DNA of 64,000 nucleotides from Nostoc sp. NIES-4103. Its GTDB lineage: Bacteria; Cyanobacteriota; Cyanobacteriia; Cyanobacteriales; Nostocaceae. Position 1 is the stretch's first letter, and each line of letters begins with the position of its first letter. Of this stretch, positions 19,101 through 26,308 are shown one piece after another. A program made the translations under genes and the position numbers. Location: positions 1,293,526-1,357,525 of the forward strand of contig NZ_AP018288.1 in assembly GCF_002368335.1 (NCBI RefSeq), written 5' to 3'. Under the pieces are notes generated by a model that was given only the letters and a program-made list of their open reading frames with translations, did no database searches and was not told where the DNA came from.

Positions 19101-19314
19101 TTCTTTAATTGCGGCGGGTGTTCCTAGTGTGGTGGTTTCTCTGTGGAGTGTAGACGACAAATCTACAAAGTTGTTAATGACTGAATTTTATCGGCAAATG
19201 CAACAAAATCCCAACAAAGCTACTGCACTGCGGCAAGCGATGTTATTAACCATGAAACAATATCCACAGCCTAAATATTGGGCAGCGTTTACCTTAATTG
19301 GAGAAAGTTTGTAA
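16105..19314 (+). CDS. Exported TPR-CHAT protein, large form
   Basis: The largest peptidase-like protein in the window (1069 residues). A signal peptide (about 15-41, cleavage near 'SPVLAESPNA') is followed by the shared 'QKAEADRL' start, two blocks of TPRs (about 45-400 and 465-615) separated by a Lys-rich linker, and a C-terminal CHAT domain (about 690-1069) with His929 (LATHGLLDD) and Cys982 (LSACETG). It is transcribed away from the sigma-like operon, from motif C. The last 458 bases are repeated almost exactly at 21493-21950. Likely secreted or periplasmic; partner and substrate unknown. Confidence 0.9.
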   Translation: MRYTPIARRLQRLTLASLAVYLTLPLSTLPLELFMTSPVLAESPNAQKAEADRLIKQGDELSDRNQPEAALKAFQQALSIYRQIKNQPGQGKALNYIGNVYSDHLYESDKAIPYYQQALEIAQNIKDTALEAKALSNLGLVYLKLKNSARAIEYCEKALAVARQNKNYETEAIALKSLGAIYFYTDFSKSMNFIEQAVDSIRKADGSPEDKLRQDKLEIDLLNILGGLNYGIGSGKVLTGDLTGGEILNKSVQYFQESIKLAKKIGDRTRLAKAIMGLGNIYNIKGQYTKAIESYEQAVKIFQTDNKSPSEISEAFSRLGEVYDRQGEIEKAIESYNQAITIGKTEVFKSPLDKLEHINHQGFRFLNIGNIYSFKAKNYEQALKFYQQALDTFKLFNIQFEKTPSAANEATIVAYKKNVESGIKTACIGIKYTYIVLGRPEESKKTCLENSASPKILGSKNKSTRPRKSAAELEKARKKLQEALEQLKIYQTLGNPDMQALSLVDIAQAYAELGEDQLAEEYFQKAIEISKTSEGYQVQSLTYMSAGFFYNERQKYDLAISYYKQAGEFAQKGGNQWVEVTSYQQIGITAFITNKLSEATTALYKAINLFDSMQIVLSDENQISIFDTQTQTYSLLQKVLILQNQPKQALEVAERGRARAFVNLIVARQSKNKNQLKAKIPVIVAPKLQEIQKVAKQQNATIVEYSTPSPVKNADGKIIWDGSEIYIWVVKPTGEIAFHVQQVNRSLKDLVSSSRQAIGVNDRSIFSVDVVNPDDEKIQRENLQKLYQLLIKPITQYLPTNPNERVIFIPQNQLFLVPFAALQDEQDKYLIQKHTILTAPAIQVLQFTHEQRQKISTTGALVVGNPTMPSVAPNIGEAPKKLKPLKNAEDEAIEIAQMLNTKALTGKQATEITVKQLMTKARIIHLATHGLLDDFGFGVPGAIALAPDSTPKKEQQDSNGFLTAGEIFDMKLNAELVVLSACETGQGKITGDGVIGLSRSLIAAGVPSVVVSLWSVDDKSTKLLMTEFYRQMQQNPNKATALRQAMLLTMKQYPQPKYWAAFTLIGESL

Positions 19315-19383
19315 ATCGCTTCATCGCCTTTAGTTGTCGCGTAGAATAACTTTATTGAGTCATCCATAAGGATTGCGATCGCT

Positions 19384-19971
19384 ATGACTTTAACCACGAA
19401 GAAACTAACTTTTGCAGAGTATCTAAAGTATAACGATGGCACCGATACTCAATACGAATTGGTAGATGGAGAATTAATCCCCATGAGTCTTGGGACTGGT
19501 AAGCATGGTAACATCTCCAAGTTTTTAGAAAGAAGTTTTGATGACGAAAGTGTCAAAATGGGTAAAACTTGGACAGCACAAAAGTTTGCTGTGGGAGTGC
19601 GATCTCCACGCGGGGGACGCTGGGACACCTCACGAGTGCCAGATGTAGTAGTATTGCCAACAGAGCAATGGGAAGCACTAGCCAATCGAGAAGCTGTGAT
19701 TGAACTCAACGAAAATCCTCCCATATTAGTAGTGGAAGTAATCAGTGAATCCACGCAAACCACAGACTACCGCAGCAAACGTTCTGAGTATGCTGTCATA
19801 GAAATTCCTGAATACTGGATTGTTGACCCCATTCAAGAGGTGGTAATGGTATGCACCTTAGTAGAAGGTTTTTATGATGCTACTGTATTCCGAGGACAAG
19901 AACGCATCATCTCTTCCACTTTCCCACAGTTGGATTTGAGTGCCGAACAAGTCTTAACAGCACGTAAGTGA
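19384..19971 (+). CDS. Uma2 family (DUF820) endonuclease-like protein
   Basis: 195 residues of the Uma2/DUF820 family, which has a PD-(D/E)XK nuclease fold and is massively expanded in cyanobacteria. The N-terminal 'TFAEYLKYND..YELVDGELIPMS' and the core 'VPDVVVLP', 'PILVVEVISESTQTTDYRSKRSEY' with 'EYWIVDP' are the family hallmarks; the acidic residue in PDVV and the E/K of VVEV..YRSKR are the putative active site. It starts 69 bases after the TPR-CHAT gene. Members are often linked to mobile DNA; the biological role is unsettled. Confidence 0.9.
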   Translation: MTLTTKKLTFAEYLKYNDGTDTQYELVDGELIPMSLGTGKHGNISKFLERSFDDESVKMGKTWTAQKFAVGVRSPRGGRWDTSRVPDVVVLPTEQWEALANREAVIELNENPPILVVEVISESTQTTDYRSKRSEYAVIEIPEYWIVDPIQEVVMVCTLVEGFYDATVFRGQERIISSTFPQLDLSAEQVLTARK

Positions 19972-20025
19972 ATTAACTGACCATTGCATAAAAGCGAAAA
20001 AATCCCGTAGTTTCCACAGATTTAT

Positions 20026-20054
20026 ACATAACCCCTTGAGGATGAGAGATATAT
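20026..20054 (+). promoter_or_regulatory. Shared promoter-like motif, copy D (decayed TPR-CHAT)
   Basis: Plus-strand ACATAACCCC, 11 bases, AGATATAT, ending 33 bases before the ATG at 20088, exactly as in copy C. It survives although the gene behind it is broken. Confidence 0.75.
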
Positions 20055-20252
20055 ACATACAAACTTGAGTATATCTCCTCTGTTTTTATGCGTCGTAGTC
20101 TTCAATGTCTCAGCTTTGTTACCGTAACACTGTTGTTCTCTCAGAATATCCCTTTACAGTTAATTCTTCCACCTTTGGGGATGGAAAAAGTATTAGCACA
20201 GACAAAAAGTACATTCCAGCAAGTAAAAGAAGGTTTCGACATTCTTGATTTA

Positions 20253-20404
20253 ACCTGAGTTCGACAGATTCAAAAGACCCCTCTCCAAGCCTCTCCCCTG
20301 AAAGGAGAGAGGCTTTAAAAGCTTGATTTTTCGTTTTTTACCGAAGATGTTAAAGCCCCTCTCCGCGTCGGAGAGGGGTTGGGGAGAGGTTCATCGAACT
20401 CACG
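20253..20404. mobile_element. MITE, 152 bp, with inverted ends and 8-bp target duplication
   Basis: The ends are cctgagttcga and its near-perfect inverse (tcgaactcacg), the flanks are TTGATTTA on both sides (20245-20252 and 20405-20412), and the interior carries 'cctctcc' palindromes. There is no coding capacity. A degraded relative lies at 38049-38150. It interrupts a TPR reading frame that is otherwise continuous. Confidence 0.8.
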
Positions 20405-20620
20405 TTGATTTAGCTAGACAGCAATATGAGCAAGGTAAGTATCAAGAATCTTTAGAAACTCTGCAACAATCTTTAATTCTTAAAAAAAATGCAAGTACTC
20501 TCGGTAATATTGGAAGAGTTTACTATAAATTAGGTCAGTATCCACAAGCTTTACAATATCATCAGCAAGCTTTAGCTCTTGCTAGAAATATGCGTGAACA
20601 AGCACAAACAGCAATAAAAA

Positions 20621-20655
20621 CCTCGGCGTTAAGTGCCGAGGCTGAAAAACTTTTT
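20621..20655 (+). terminator. Hairpin with T-run
   Basis: Perfect 7-base arms CCTCGGC/GCCGAGG with a 7-base loop, followed within ten bases by TTTTTT. It lies where the disrupted TPR frame ends and would stop transcription from motif D, but it could also be the end of a small mobile repeat. Confidence 0.5.
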
Positions 20656-20776
20656 TGTTCGTAACCTAATTCAGTAGAGTAATTTTCTAGCTTAGGTATC
20701 CAAGTAAGCTTTTAATTTATTGTGTTACTCTCGCCAGTTTTCTTACTCTCTCTTGCTATTTTAACCTTGGTCAAAC

Positions 20777-21373
20777 TCACGTTAGGCTGACATAAAATTG
20801 CTTAATGCTTGTGCTTTTCTCCGGTGATGAAGACCAATTCTTTCCGGTAACTTGAACCAGGACTTTTGCGCCACGAGGTAATCCTGTTAAAGTAGGATTT
20901 CCTAATACTTTACATTCTAAAGGCCCTTTGAGATTAACAGAAAGAGACAAATTTTTATTTAAAGGTTCGCTAGATTGATAAGTTTTTTCATCTCCTGCTG
21001 GCAGGTTCAAAATTGGATACGACCCATTGTAAATTGTGCTACCTACTGAACAACTATCGCTTGTGCCGAAGAATGCAATACGACCATAAGATATACCCTT
21101 AAAATCTGAAATAGTAGCCTTTAAATTAAGTGAACCATTATAAGAATTAAGTTTAAGTAAACTTGGAGTGGCTGGCACAAATTTACCATCAGCATTACGA
21201 ACCTCAAGCTTAATAAATGGAGTAAAGTTTATTGTTGGTAACTTCTCTCCCGTTGGGATAGTTGGATCATTTGGAGATATTACTGGTGGAGGGAGTTCTG
21301 CATAGGCATAGCTAGTAAACGTAAAGAATATTACTACTAAAAAAGTAAATAGCCGAAGAATAGTATTTTTCAT
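20777..21373 (-). CDS. Secreted protein of unknown function
   Basis: 198 residues with a clear signal peptide (MKNTILRLFTFLVVIFFTFTS..., cleavage near YAYA/EL). The mature part is rich in Ser, Asn, Gly and Pro, predicted all-beta, with two Cys (in SDSCSVG and LECKVLG) that could form a disulfide. I recognise no family. It is on the opposite strand, wedged between the 5' and 3' pieces of the broken TPR-CHAT gene, so it probably arrived in the rearrangement that removed the middle of that gene. Confidence 0.6.
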   Translation of the reverse strand: MKNTILRLFTFLVVIFFTFTSYAYAELPPPVISPNDPTIPTGEKLPTINFTPFIKLEVRNADGKFVPATPSLLKLNSYNGSLNLKATISDFKGISYGRIAFFGTSDSCSVGSTIYNGSYPILNLPAGDEKTYQSSEPLNKNLSLSVNLKGPLECKVLGNPTLTGLPRGAKVLVQVTGKNWSSSPEKSTSIKQFYVSLT

Positions 21374-21492
21374 ACGATACCTCTAGTTGTTGACATATAC
21401 TTATCAGAGTTTGGTTGCTAATTTATGCAAAAAGACCAGGGCAAACGCACCAAAATCCTGAACACCTTACCCAGCAGAGCTTTCAAAACGTC

Positions 21493-21950
21493 TGACAAAA
21501 GCCAGAATAATTCACTTAGCTACTCACGGCTTACTCGATGATTTTGGCTTTGGTGTACCAGGAGCGATCGCACTTGCACCCGATTCTACCCCAAAAAAAG
21601 AACAACAGGACAGTAACGGATTTCTGACGGCGGGTGAAATCTTCGATATGAAATTGAACGCTGAATTAGTTGTGTTGAGTGCTTGTGAAACAGGACAAGG
21701 AAAAATTACAGGTGATGGAGTTATTGGACTATCTCGTTCTTTAATTGCGGCGGGTGTTCCTAGTGTGGTGGTTTCTCTGTGGAGTGTAGACGACAAATCT
21801 ACAAAGTTATTAATGACTGAATTTTATCGACAAATGCAACAGAATCCCAACAAAGCTACTGCACTGCGGCAAGCGATGTTACTAACCATGAAACAATATC
21901 CACAGCCTAAATATTGGGCAGCGTTTACCTTAATTGGAGAAAGTTTGTAA
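21493..21950 (+). pseudogene. CHAT domain 3' fragment (duplicate of 18857-19314)
   Basis: 458 bases aligning without gaps to the end of the 16105 gene, including the catalytic His and Cys codons and the stop. I count five differences and all are synonymous. Both copies diverge abruptly upstream of 'tgacaaaagcc' and right after the stop codon. There is no start codon, signal peptide or TPR, so it is not a functional gene. It probably represents the 3' end of the tandem copy that begins at 20088. Confidence 0.85.
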
Positions 21951-22060
21951 GTGAAACTGTTATATCAAGTTCGGCTAATTACTTACGATATAGTCGGTTT
22001 CCCTGGTAATGGGTAATGGGTAATGGGTCATGGGTGAGATGTGATGACTAATAGTAAAAT

Positions 22061-22138
22061 CCAATTCCCAATTACCAATTACCAATTCCCAATTACCAAT
22101 TCCCAATTCCCAATTCCCAATTCCCAATTCCCAATTCA
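22061..22138. repeat. Heptamer tandem tract (caattcc/caattac)
   Basis: About ten tandem copies of 'ccaattc/ccaatta', preceded at 22005-22035 by 'gggtaat' repeats. This is typical short tandemly repeated repetitive DNA of Nostocales. Confidence 0.8.
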
Positions 22139-22144
22139 TGACGC

Positions 22145-22555
22145 CTATTTGGATGCAAGAAGTTCTGATACCTCTGCATGTGCCAAAACAACGTCAGGTT
22201 CACACTGGAGAGCAGTATAGTATTTTCTCGCAAACACATTGCCTGCCTGTGATGGTGTGATTAACATGCGAGCATCGGCATTTAAATTTTCAATATCCTC
22301 CAGCGATATTGGTTCATCTCCTGCAAGCATGACATCAATTTGTACAACAAGCTCAGAAATCCGATGTAGCCAAGCAAATTGTTCATCATTAATTACAAGT
22401 TGCAGAAGTTCTCCGCTCGATACTCGTCCACGTTCCTGTTCGTAGGCAATACGCTCTGTTTCCAGCAACACTTGATGAAGACGTAGAAATTTGTTTCGTA
22501 AATTACGTAAATGTTGATGTTGACGTATTCTTTGTAGAAGTGTGTTAGAAGTCAA
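22145..22555 (-). CDS. Conserved hypothetical protein
   Basis: 136 residues, soluble and strongly helical, beginning MTSNTLLQRIRQHQHLRNLRNKFLRLHQVLL. The stretch 'GRVSSGELLQLVINDEQFAWLHRISELVVQIDVML' looks like a conserved bacterial hypothetical family I have seen but cannot name. No catalytic motif or membrane segment. A strong 'aggagg'-like site (cctcct on the plus strand at 22565) supports the start. It stands alone between a repeat tract and an empty region. Confidence 0.6.
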   Translation of the reverse strand: MTSNTLLQRIRQHQHLRNLRNKFLRLHQVLLETERIAYEQERGRVSSGELLQLVINDEQFAWLHRISELVVQIDVMLAGDEPISLEDIENLNADARMLITPSQAGNVFARKYYTALQCEPDVVLAHAEVSELLASK

Positions 22556-22977
22556 TGTAACTTATCCTCCTGGTATGATAATCTTTAAGGATTTGTATAA
22601 TTTTACTCAGGTATTAATCACTAATTTGTTAAGTGATATACCAGCGATCAGCAAAGCATTTGCCGTTGTCTCTGAAATCAAAGTTCTGTTGGTCAAAGAC
22701 CCTACGACTCAAAGCAGCATATCAAAGACAAGCGATCGCTAATTGTAGGCAATCAAACTTGTCTCCATCTCCTGACTTTCCCCATATTCAGTACATAAAT
22801 AAAGGCCTTGTATTCCTTTGGCACAGCCTGAACTATAATCTGCCTTTGTTGAAATGTGAAGTGTAGGTAAATAATTGGGACTTACAAAAAACTGGTCGCC
22901 TATTCAACCCAAAATTACGGAGTTATGTTCTTTGTCGAAGCACACCGTATTCAACATCATTTTATTAGATAACTCCT
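22556..22977. other. Intergenic region without a recognised gene
   Basis: Only short open frames without family resemblance; one HIP1 site. Nothing else seen apart from the palindrome that follows. Confidence 0.5.
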
Positions 22978-22997
22978 ATATATGATTAATCATATAT
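22978..22997. promoter_or_regulatory. Perfect 20-bp palindrome, likely PadR operator
   Basis: ATATATGATT and its exact inverse meet at 22987/22988. It lies 68 bases before the PadR-type regulator gene, in an AT-rich stretch suited to a promoter. PadR proteins bind as dimers to such palindromes and usually repress themselves; the link is inference from position and symmetry. Confidence 0.5.
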
Positions 22998-23065
22998 TAG
23001 CATAAAAATATATGAGACATCACAAATTATAGTTACCACTACTTTACTGTCAAAAAAACCGCCCT

Positions 23066-23617
23066 ATGTCCTTAGCGCACACAATTCTAGGTTTCCTTCA
23101 GCAAGGAAAAATGACAGGTTATGACTTGAAAACAAGCTGCTTCGATGAATGCATTGCTCACTTGTGGCCCGCAGACCAAGCACAAATTTACAGAACACTG
23201 GACAAACTTGTTGAGCAGGGTTGGATTAGTTGTAGTATTGAAATTCAGTGCGATCGCCCCAACCGCAAAGTTTATGATCTGACTGAAGCCGGAAAAGCTG
23301 AATTAATTCGGTGGCTTGGATGCCATCAGCCTTTACCGACCATTAGAGAACCGTTATCAGTGCAGCTGTTTTTCGCAGCACAATTACCAAATGAAGCCAT
23401 TATTCAATTGCTAGAACAGCAGCTAGCAGCACGTAGCGAAAAGCTGACTAAATGTAAAAATATTGAGTTACCGATGCTTGGTGATCAGTTTGCCACCCGT
23501 GAACAGATGATGCAAAGGCTTGTATTAGACTTAGCGATCCGCAGAGAACAAACTTACATTGATTGGCTGATGACGGCTATTGATGTCATTCGCCAGGGTG
23601 CAGGGGAGGTTTCTTGA
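23066..23617 (+). CDS. PadR family transcriptional regulator
   Basis: 183 residues. The N-terminal winged helix (about 1-75) has the PadR pattern: 'HTILGFLQQGKMTGYDLK', 'AQIYRTLDKLVEQGWISC' and 'NRKVYDLTEAGKAELIRWL'. The C-terminal part is the Vir_C-like helical dimerisation region. PadR regulators respond to phenolics or other small molecules and often control a neighbouring efflux or detoxifying gene. No obvious target adjoins it; the palindrome at 22978 suggests self-control. Confidence 0.9.
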   Translation: MSLAHTILGFLQQGKMTGYDLKTSCFDECIAHLWPADQAQIYRTLDKLVEQGWISCSIEIQCDRPNRKVYDLTEAGKAELIRWLGCHQPLPTIREPLSVQLFFAAQLPNEAIIQLLEQQLAARSEKLTKCKNIELPMLGDQFATREQMMQRLVLDLAIRREQTYIDWLMTAIDVIRQGAGEVS

Positions 23618-23700
23618 GCAGGGGAGCAGGGGAACTCGGGGCCCCCACGACCGAAGGGGAGTGGGGATTAGGGGCACAGGGGAGCAGGGGGGAAGAAATC
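23618..23700. repeat. Short repeats with gggaactcggggcccc module
   Basis: A 'ggggagcagggg' tract enclosing 'gggaactcggggccccc', which recurs at 40800 and, inverted, at 25222. It overlaps the region just after the PadR stop. Confidence 0.7.
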
Positions 23701-23768
23701 GTACTATTTCAAACTGCAACTTATCGCTTTGAAACAAGAAGTTTCCTACTCAGCATGATCGCACTTTG

Positions 23769-24266
23769 CTATACATCCAGTTCCATGGCATTGCCTTCTG
23801 AGAAACCAAGACTGGAATAGACTGGTTTACCTAATGGAGATGCATTAAGAATTACCCGCGTACAGCCAATATCTTTTAAATAGGCGATCGCAGTTTTAGT
23901 CAAATGCTTGGCAATGCCTTGTCTGCGATGAGATGGTTCAACATAAACACCCCAAATGTAGCCGAATTTTCGGTAATCTGCCTTGAGAATATTTGGGTAT
24001 AAACCTGCAAACAATTGACAATTTACGGAACCCACAACTGTGTTATCAAATTCTGCTACAAAAGCTTTGTAAAATAAATCCTGACGAGCCTGTTTGATAA
24101 ACTCAAGGGTAATCTCAAGCCAGTCAGGATGGATAGCTTCATCAGAAAAGCCAATATCTTGCCACATTTGGTAAGAATGCCGTGCAATTAGTGAATCTTC
24201 TTGAAAACTTGCTTCTCTAATAGAAATATGTTTTTCCGTCTGTGTCATTAAAGGCGCTGATATCAA
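23769..24266 (-). CDS. GNAT family N-acetyltransferase
   Basis: 165 residues of the GCN5-related acetyltransferase fold: the acetyl-CoA loop is 'GVYVEPSHRRQGIAKHLT' (R-x2-x-G-I/A type motif A), followed by 'IAYLKDIGCTRVILNASPLGKPVYSSLGF', the C-terminal strand-helix. The substrate is not evident. It is convergent with the PadR gene and upstream of nothing on its own strand, so it is probably monocistronic. ATG at 24266 (MISAPL) gives the usual family length; an internal ATG eight residues later is possible. Confidence 0.85.
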   Translation of the reverse strand: MISAPLMTQTEKHISIREASFQEDSLIARHSYQMWQDIGFSDEAIHPDWLEITLEFIKQARQDLFYKAFVAEFDNTVVGSVNCQLFAGLYPNILKADYRKFGYIWGVYVEPSHRRQGIAKHLTKTAIAYLKDIGCTRVILNASPLGKPVYSSLGFSEGNAMELDV

Positions 24267-24736
24267 CTCCTGTTAGTGTAATTTCTATACAGTTCTTATA
24301 CAAGAGCTATTCTAGTAATTAAAGCGCACCTTGCTATAACTTTATTGACGTTGCGATCGCTACTATAGCTGGGGACTGGGGACTAGGGACTGGGTACTGG
24401 GTGAAAAGTCTTTTTGTGTCTAGGTTTTGTCATCTGTTAATGTCCTAAAACTACTGACGACAGCTATACATTATCTAATTGTGTAACTCCAAGAAATAAA
24501 TTATTCAAATTTTTCTATGCAACAAAGTCCTTAGATTCTTCTTCCCCTGCTCTTTGAAAGCTCTTTGAAAGCTCACACAGCGATGGGATATTTATTTTTT
24601 TGAAAGTCCCTTATCGGGGGCTATTGAGGTATAAGTAAATTATTGTTAAATTCTGAAGTAGCAGAAATTTTCAAATCCGATTTCCGCGTCACCTCTTGCC
24701 CCCTATCTTAAAAACTGGTCAAATGAAGCGATCGCT
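24267..24736. other. Intergenic region with short repeats
   Basis: Contains a 'ggggactgggg' tract at about 24370-24402 and a direct 'agctctttgaa' duplication near 24555. No gene seen. Confidence 0.5.
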
Positions 24737-24937
24737 TTATTTGAGTAGCCTCGTTACCCTAACATCATATTCAGTGCCCGATGGATGCTCACTTCTAGCC
24801 TGAACCAGTGCCATACCATCAGCTTTTTGTATTGACTCTGCGTTGATTTCGTACCGTGTCGTTCCGTGTTGATAAGCGTTATTAGTTAAGTCAGCAAATT
24901 CTTTGATATCAACGAATACTTCGTAAGTGTGAACCAT
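24737..24937 (-). CDS. Small conserved hypothetical protein
   Basis: 66 residues, MVHTYEVFVDIKEF..., with alternating strand/helix character and ending YDVRVTRLLK. A clear GGAGG (cctcc at 24946-24950) lies just upstream of the ATG, which supports expression. No family recognised and no informative neighbours. Confidence 0.55.
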   Translation of the reverse strand: MVHTYEVFVDIKEFADLTNNAYQHGTTRYEINAESIQKADGMALVQARSEHPSGTEYDVRVTRLLK

Positions 24938-25111
24938 TTGGGAACCTCCTAGTGCAATATGCCAACGATAGGAATAAAACTAGTATATGAACACTCTGAA
25001 GTATGGTTTCTTCAATAAATACAATTCTTGTCTAATGAATACAATTCTTGTTAATTGAATACAATTCTTTATTGAAAGTTATATGCTCTTGAGCAGGGGA
25101 GGTGGGGTGAT

Positions 25112-25165
25112 GAGGGAGATGAGGGAGATGAGGGAGATGAGGGAGATGAGGGAGATGAGGGAGAT
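25112..25165. repeat. Six tandem copies of gagggagat
   Basis: Six perfect 9-base units, flanked on the right by 'ccaattccc' heptamer-type sequence and an inverted copy of the gggaactcggggcccc module (25222-25238). A long open frame across it is repeat-derived and not a gene. Confidence 0.85.
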
Positions 25166-25274
25166 GAAGGGGGATGAGGATGAAAATTTACCTCAATTCC
25201 CTATTCCCAATGCCCCTTATCCCCAGAGGGGGCCCCGAGTTCCCAATTCCCAATTCCCAATTCCCCATGCCCAA

Positions 25275-25985
25275 TTAAGCAATAATACTCACCTTTCCTG
25301 TATCCAAATCGTAACGACCGCCGACGATTTTTAATTTGCCGGACTCTAAGCGTTCAGTTAAGATTTGCGATCGCTGTAACCGTTCAATTTGATATTTCAC
25401 ATTTGCCACCACAGCGTTCTCAACTGCTTCGCCTGGCTGATTCTTAACCCTTTCCACAGCTGGCTTAATTGCTTTCACAAAAGTACCAATATCACCCAAC
25501 AGTTCTTCTTGTTGCACGGCTGCGGTCACTGCCCCACACCGCTCATGACCCAGTATCATCAACAATGGAGTATTTAACAGAGAAACTGCGTATTCAATAC
25601 TACCAAGAGCTTCAGGTATGACAATATTGCCAGCAATCCGAACATCAAAAATATCACCAATGCCCTGATCGAAAACAATTTCAGCCGGTACCCGTGAATC
25701 GGCACAACTGAGGATAGTGGCAAATGGATGTTGAGCTTGGGCAACTTGCTGCAACCGCACCGCAGATTGATCGGGGTGTTGAGGTCGATGCTTGACAAAC
25801 CGCTTATTTCCGTCTATCAGCTTTTGCAGCGCTGCATCGGGAGTGAGGGAGTCAAGATTTTCAGCAGCTAGAGCCTGTTTAACTGGAAAGAGGAAATCAC
25901 TAGCAGTGATCATTACACCAAATGCCCCCGTGACTCCTAACCTCAAAAAGTCACGACGTTCTATGAAATGTTTGTTTAAATTCAT
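25275..25985 (-). CDS. Beta-class carbonic anhydrase, exported type
   Basis: Catalyses CO2/bicarbonate interconversion. 236 residues with zinc-binding motifs CADSRV (Cys and Asp) and HERCGA (His and Cys). The N-terminus has an RRDFLRLG twin-arginine-like motif and a hydrophobic stretch, indicating Tat export to periplasm or thylakoid lumen, as in EcaB-type enzymes. It follows the sbtB-like gene after seven bases, so sbtA, sbtB and this gene form one operon. An exported carbonic anhydrase could supply bicarbonate to SbtA, or recapture leaked CO2. Confidence 0.9.
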   Translation of the reverse strand: MNLNKHFIERRDFLRLGVTGAFGVMITASDFLFPVKQALAAENLDSLTPDAALQKLIDGNKRFVKHRPQHPDQSAVRLQQVAQAQHPFATILSCADSRVPAEIVFDQGIGDIFDVRIAGNIVIPEALGSIEYAVSLLNTPLLMILGHERCGAVTAAVQQEELLGDIGTFVKAIKPAVERVKNQPGEAVENAVVANVKYQIERLQRSQILTERLESGKLKIVGGRYDLDTGKVSIIA

Positions 25986-25992
25986 GATTTTC

Positions 25993-26304
25993 TCACAACG
26001 ATGCGACGCATTTTGTCGAGCGAATCTCCATCACATCTGAGATATAACAAGTACCACCAAACTTGTTAAGTAATGGTCTAATGTTTTCCACCACAGGCCT
26101 GACGTTTTCTGGCGTACAGAAGGCGATAATGTAAACATTATCGAGCATGGTCATATCTAAATCTTCTGTTGTTCCTCGTAATCCTTTGCCAGCAACGTTG
26201 CGGATTATGGCATGATTATGTACACCAGACTTGTCCAAACTTTCTAAAATTTTGCTCAATTCAAACGAATTGGCAATAATCTCTATCTTTTTAACTAAAT
26301 GCAT
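25993..26304 (-). CDS. sbtB: SbtB-like PII-family regulator
   Basis: A PII-like trimeric signalling protein expected to bind adenine nucleotides and control SbtA. 103 residues from ATG 26304, which has a strong GGAGGT just upstream; the longer frame overlaps sbtA and is rejected. 'RNVAGKGLRG' and the following loop correspond to the PII T-loop region, and 'ENVRPVVENIRPLLNKFGGTCYISDV' to the second beta-alpha-beta unit. The C-terminus (RSTKCVASL) lacks the CGPEGC redox loop of Synechocystis SbtB. It starts four bases after the sbtA stop. Confidence 0.85.
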   Translation of the reverse strand: MHLVKKIEIIANSFELSKILESLDKSGVHNHAIIRNVAGKGLRGTTEDLDMTMLDNVYIIAFCTPENVRPVVENIRPLLNKFGGTCYISDVMEIRSTKCVASL

Positions 26305-26308
26305 ATTA

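Larger units (their letters stand above)
20088..20664 (+). pseudogene. TPR-CHAT gene, 5' part, disrupted by a MITE
   Basis: ATG 20088 starts MRRSLQCLSFVTVTLLF, a signal peptide ending in 'MEKVLAQT', then reads to FDILDLT and a stop created by an inserted element (20253-20404). Removing the element and one copy of its 8-bp target duplication restores FDILDLARQQYEQGKYQESL in frame, continuing through one and a half TPRs up to about 20615. There the TPR sequence ends at a palindrome. The matching CHAT 3' end is probably the fragment at 21493-21950. The whole was likely a tandem copy of the 16105 gene. Confidence 0.8.

Noticed and set aside
18888..19160. Minus-strand 90-residue frame repeated at 21524-21796
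   Set aside because: Identical only because the coding CHAT sequence on the plus strand is duplicated.
25083..25334. Open frame MLLSRGGGVMREMREM...
   Set aside because: It is entirely the 9-mer gagggagat repeat and flanking heptamers, and runs into the carbonic anhydrase gene on the other strand.
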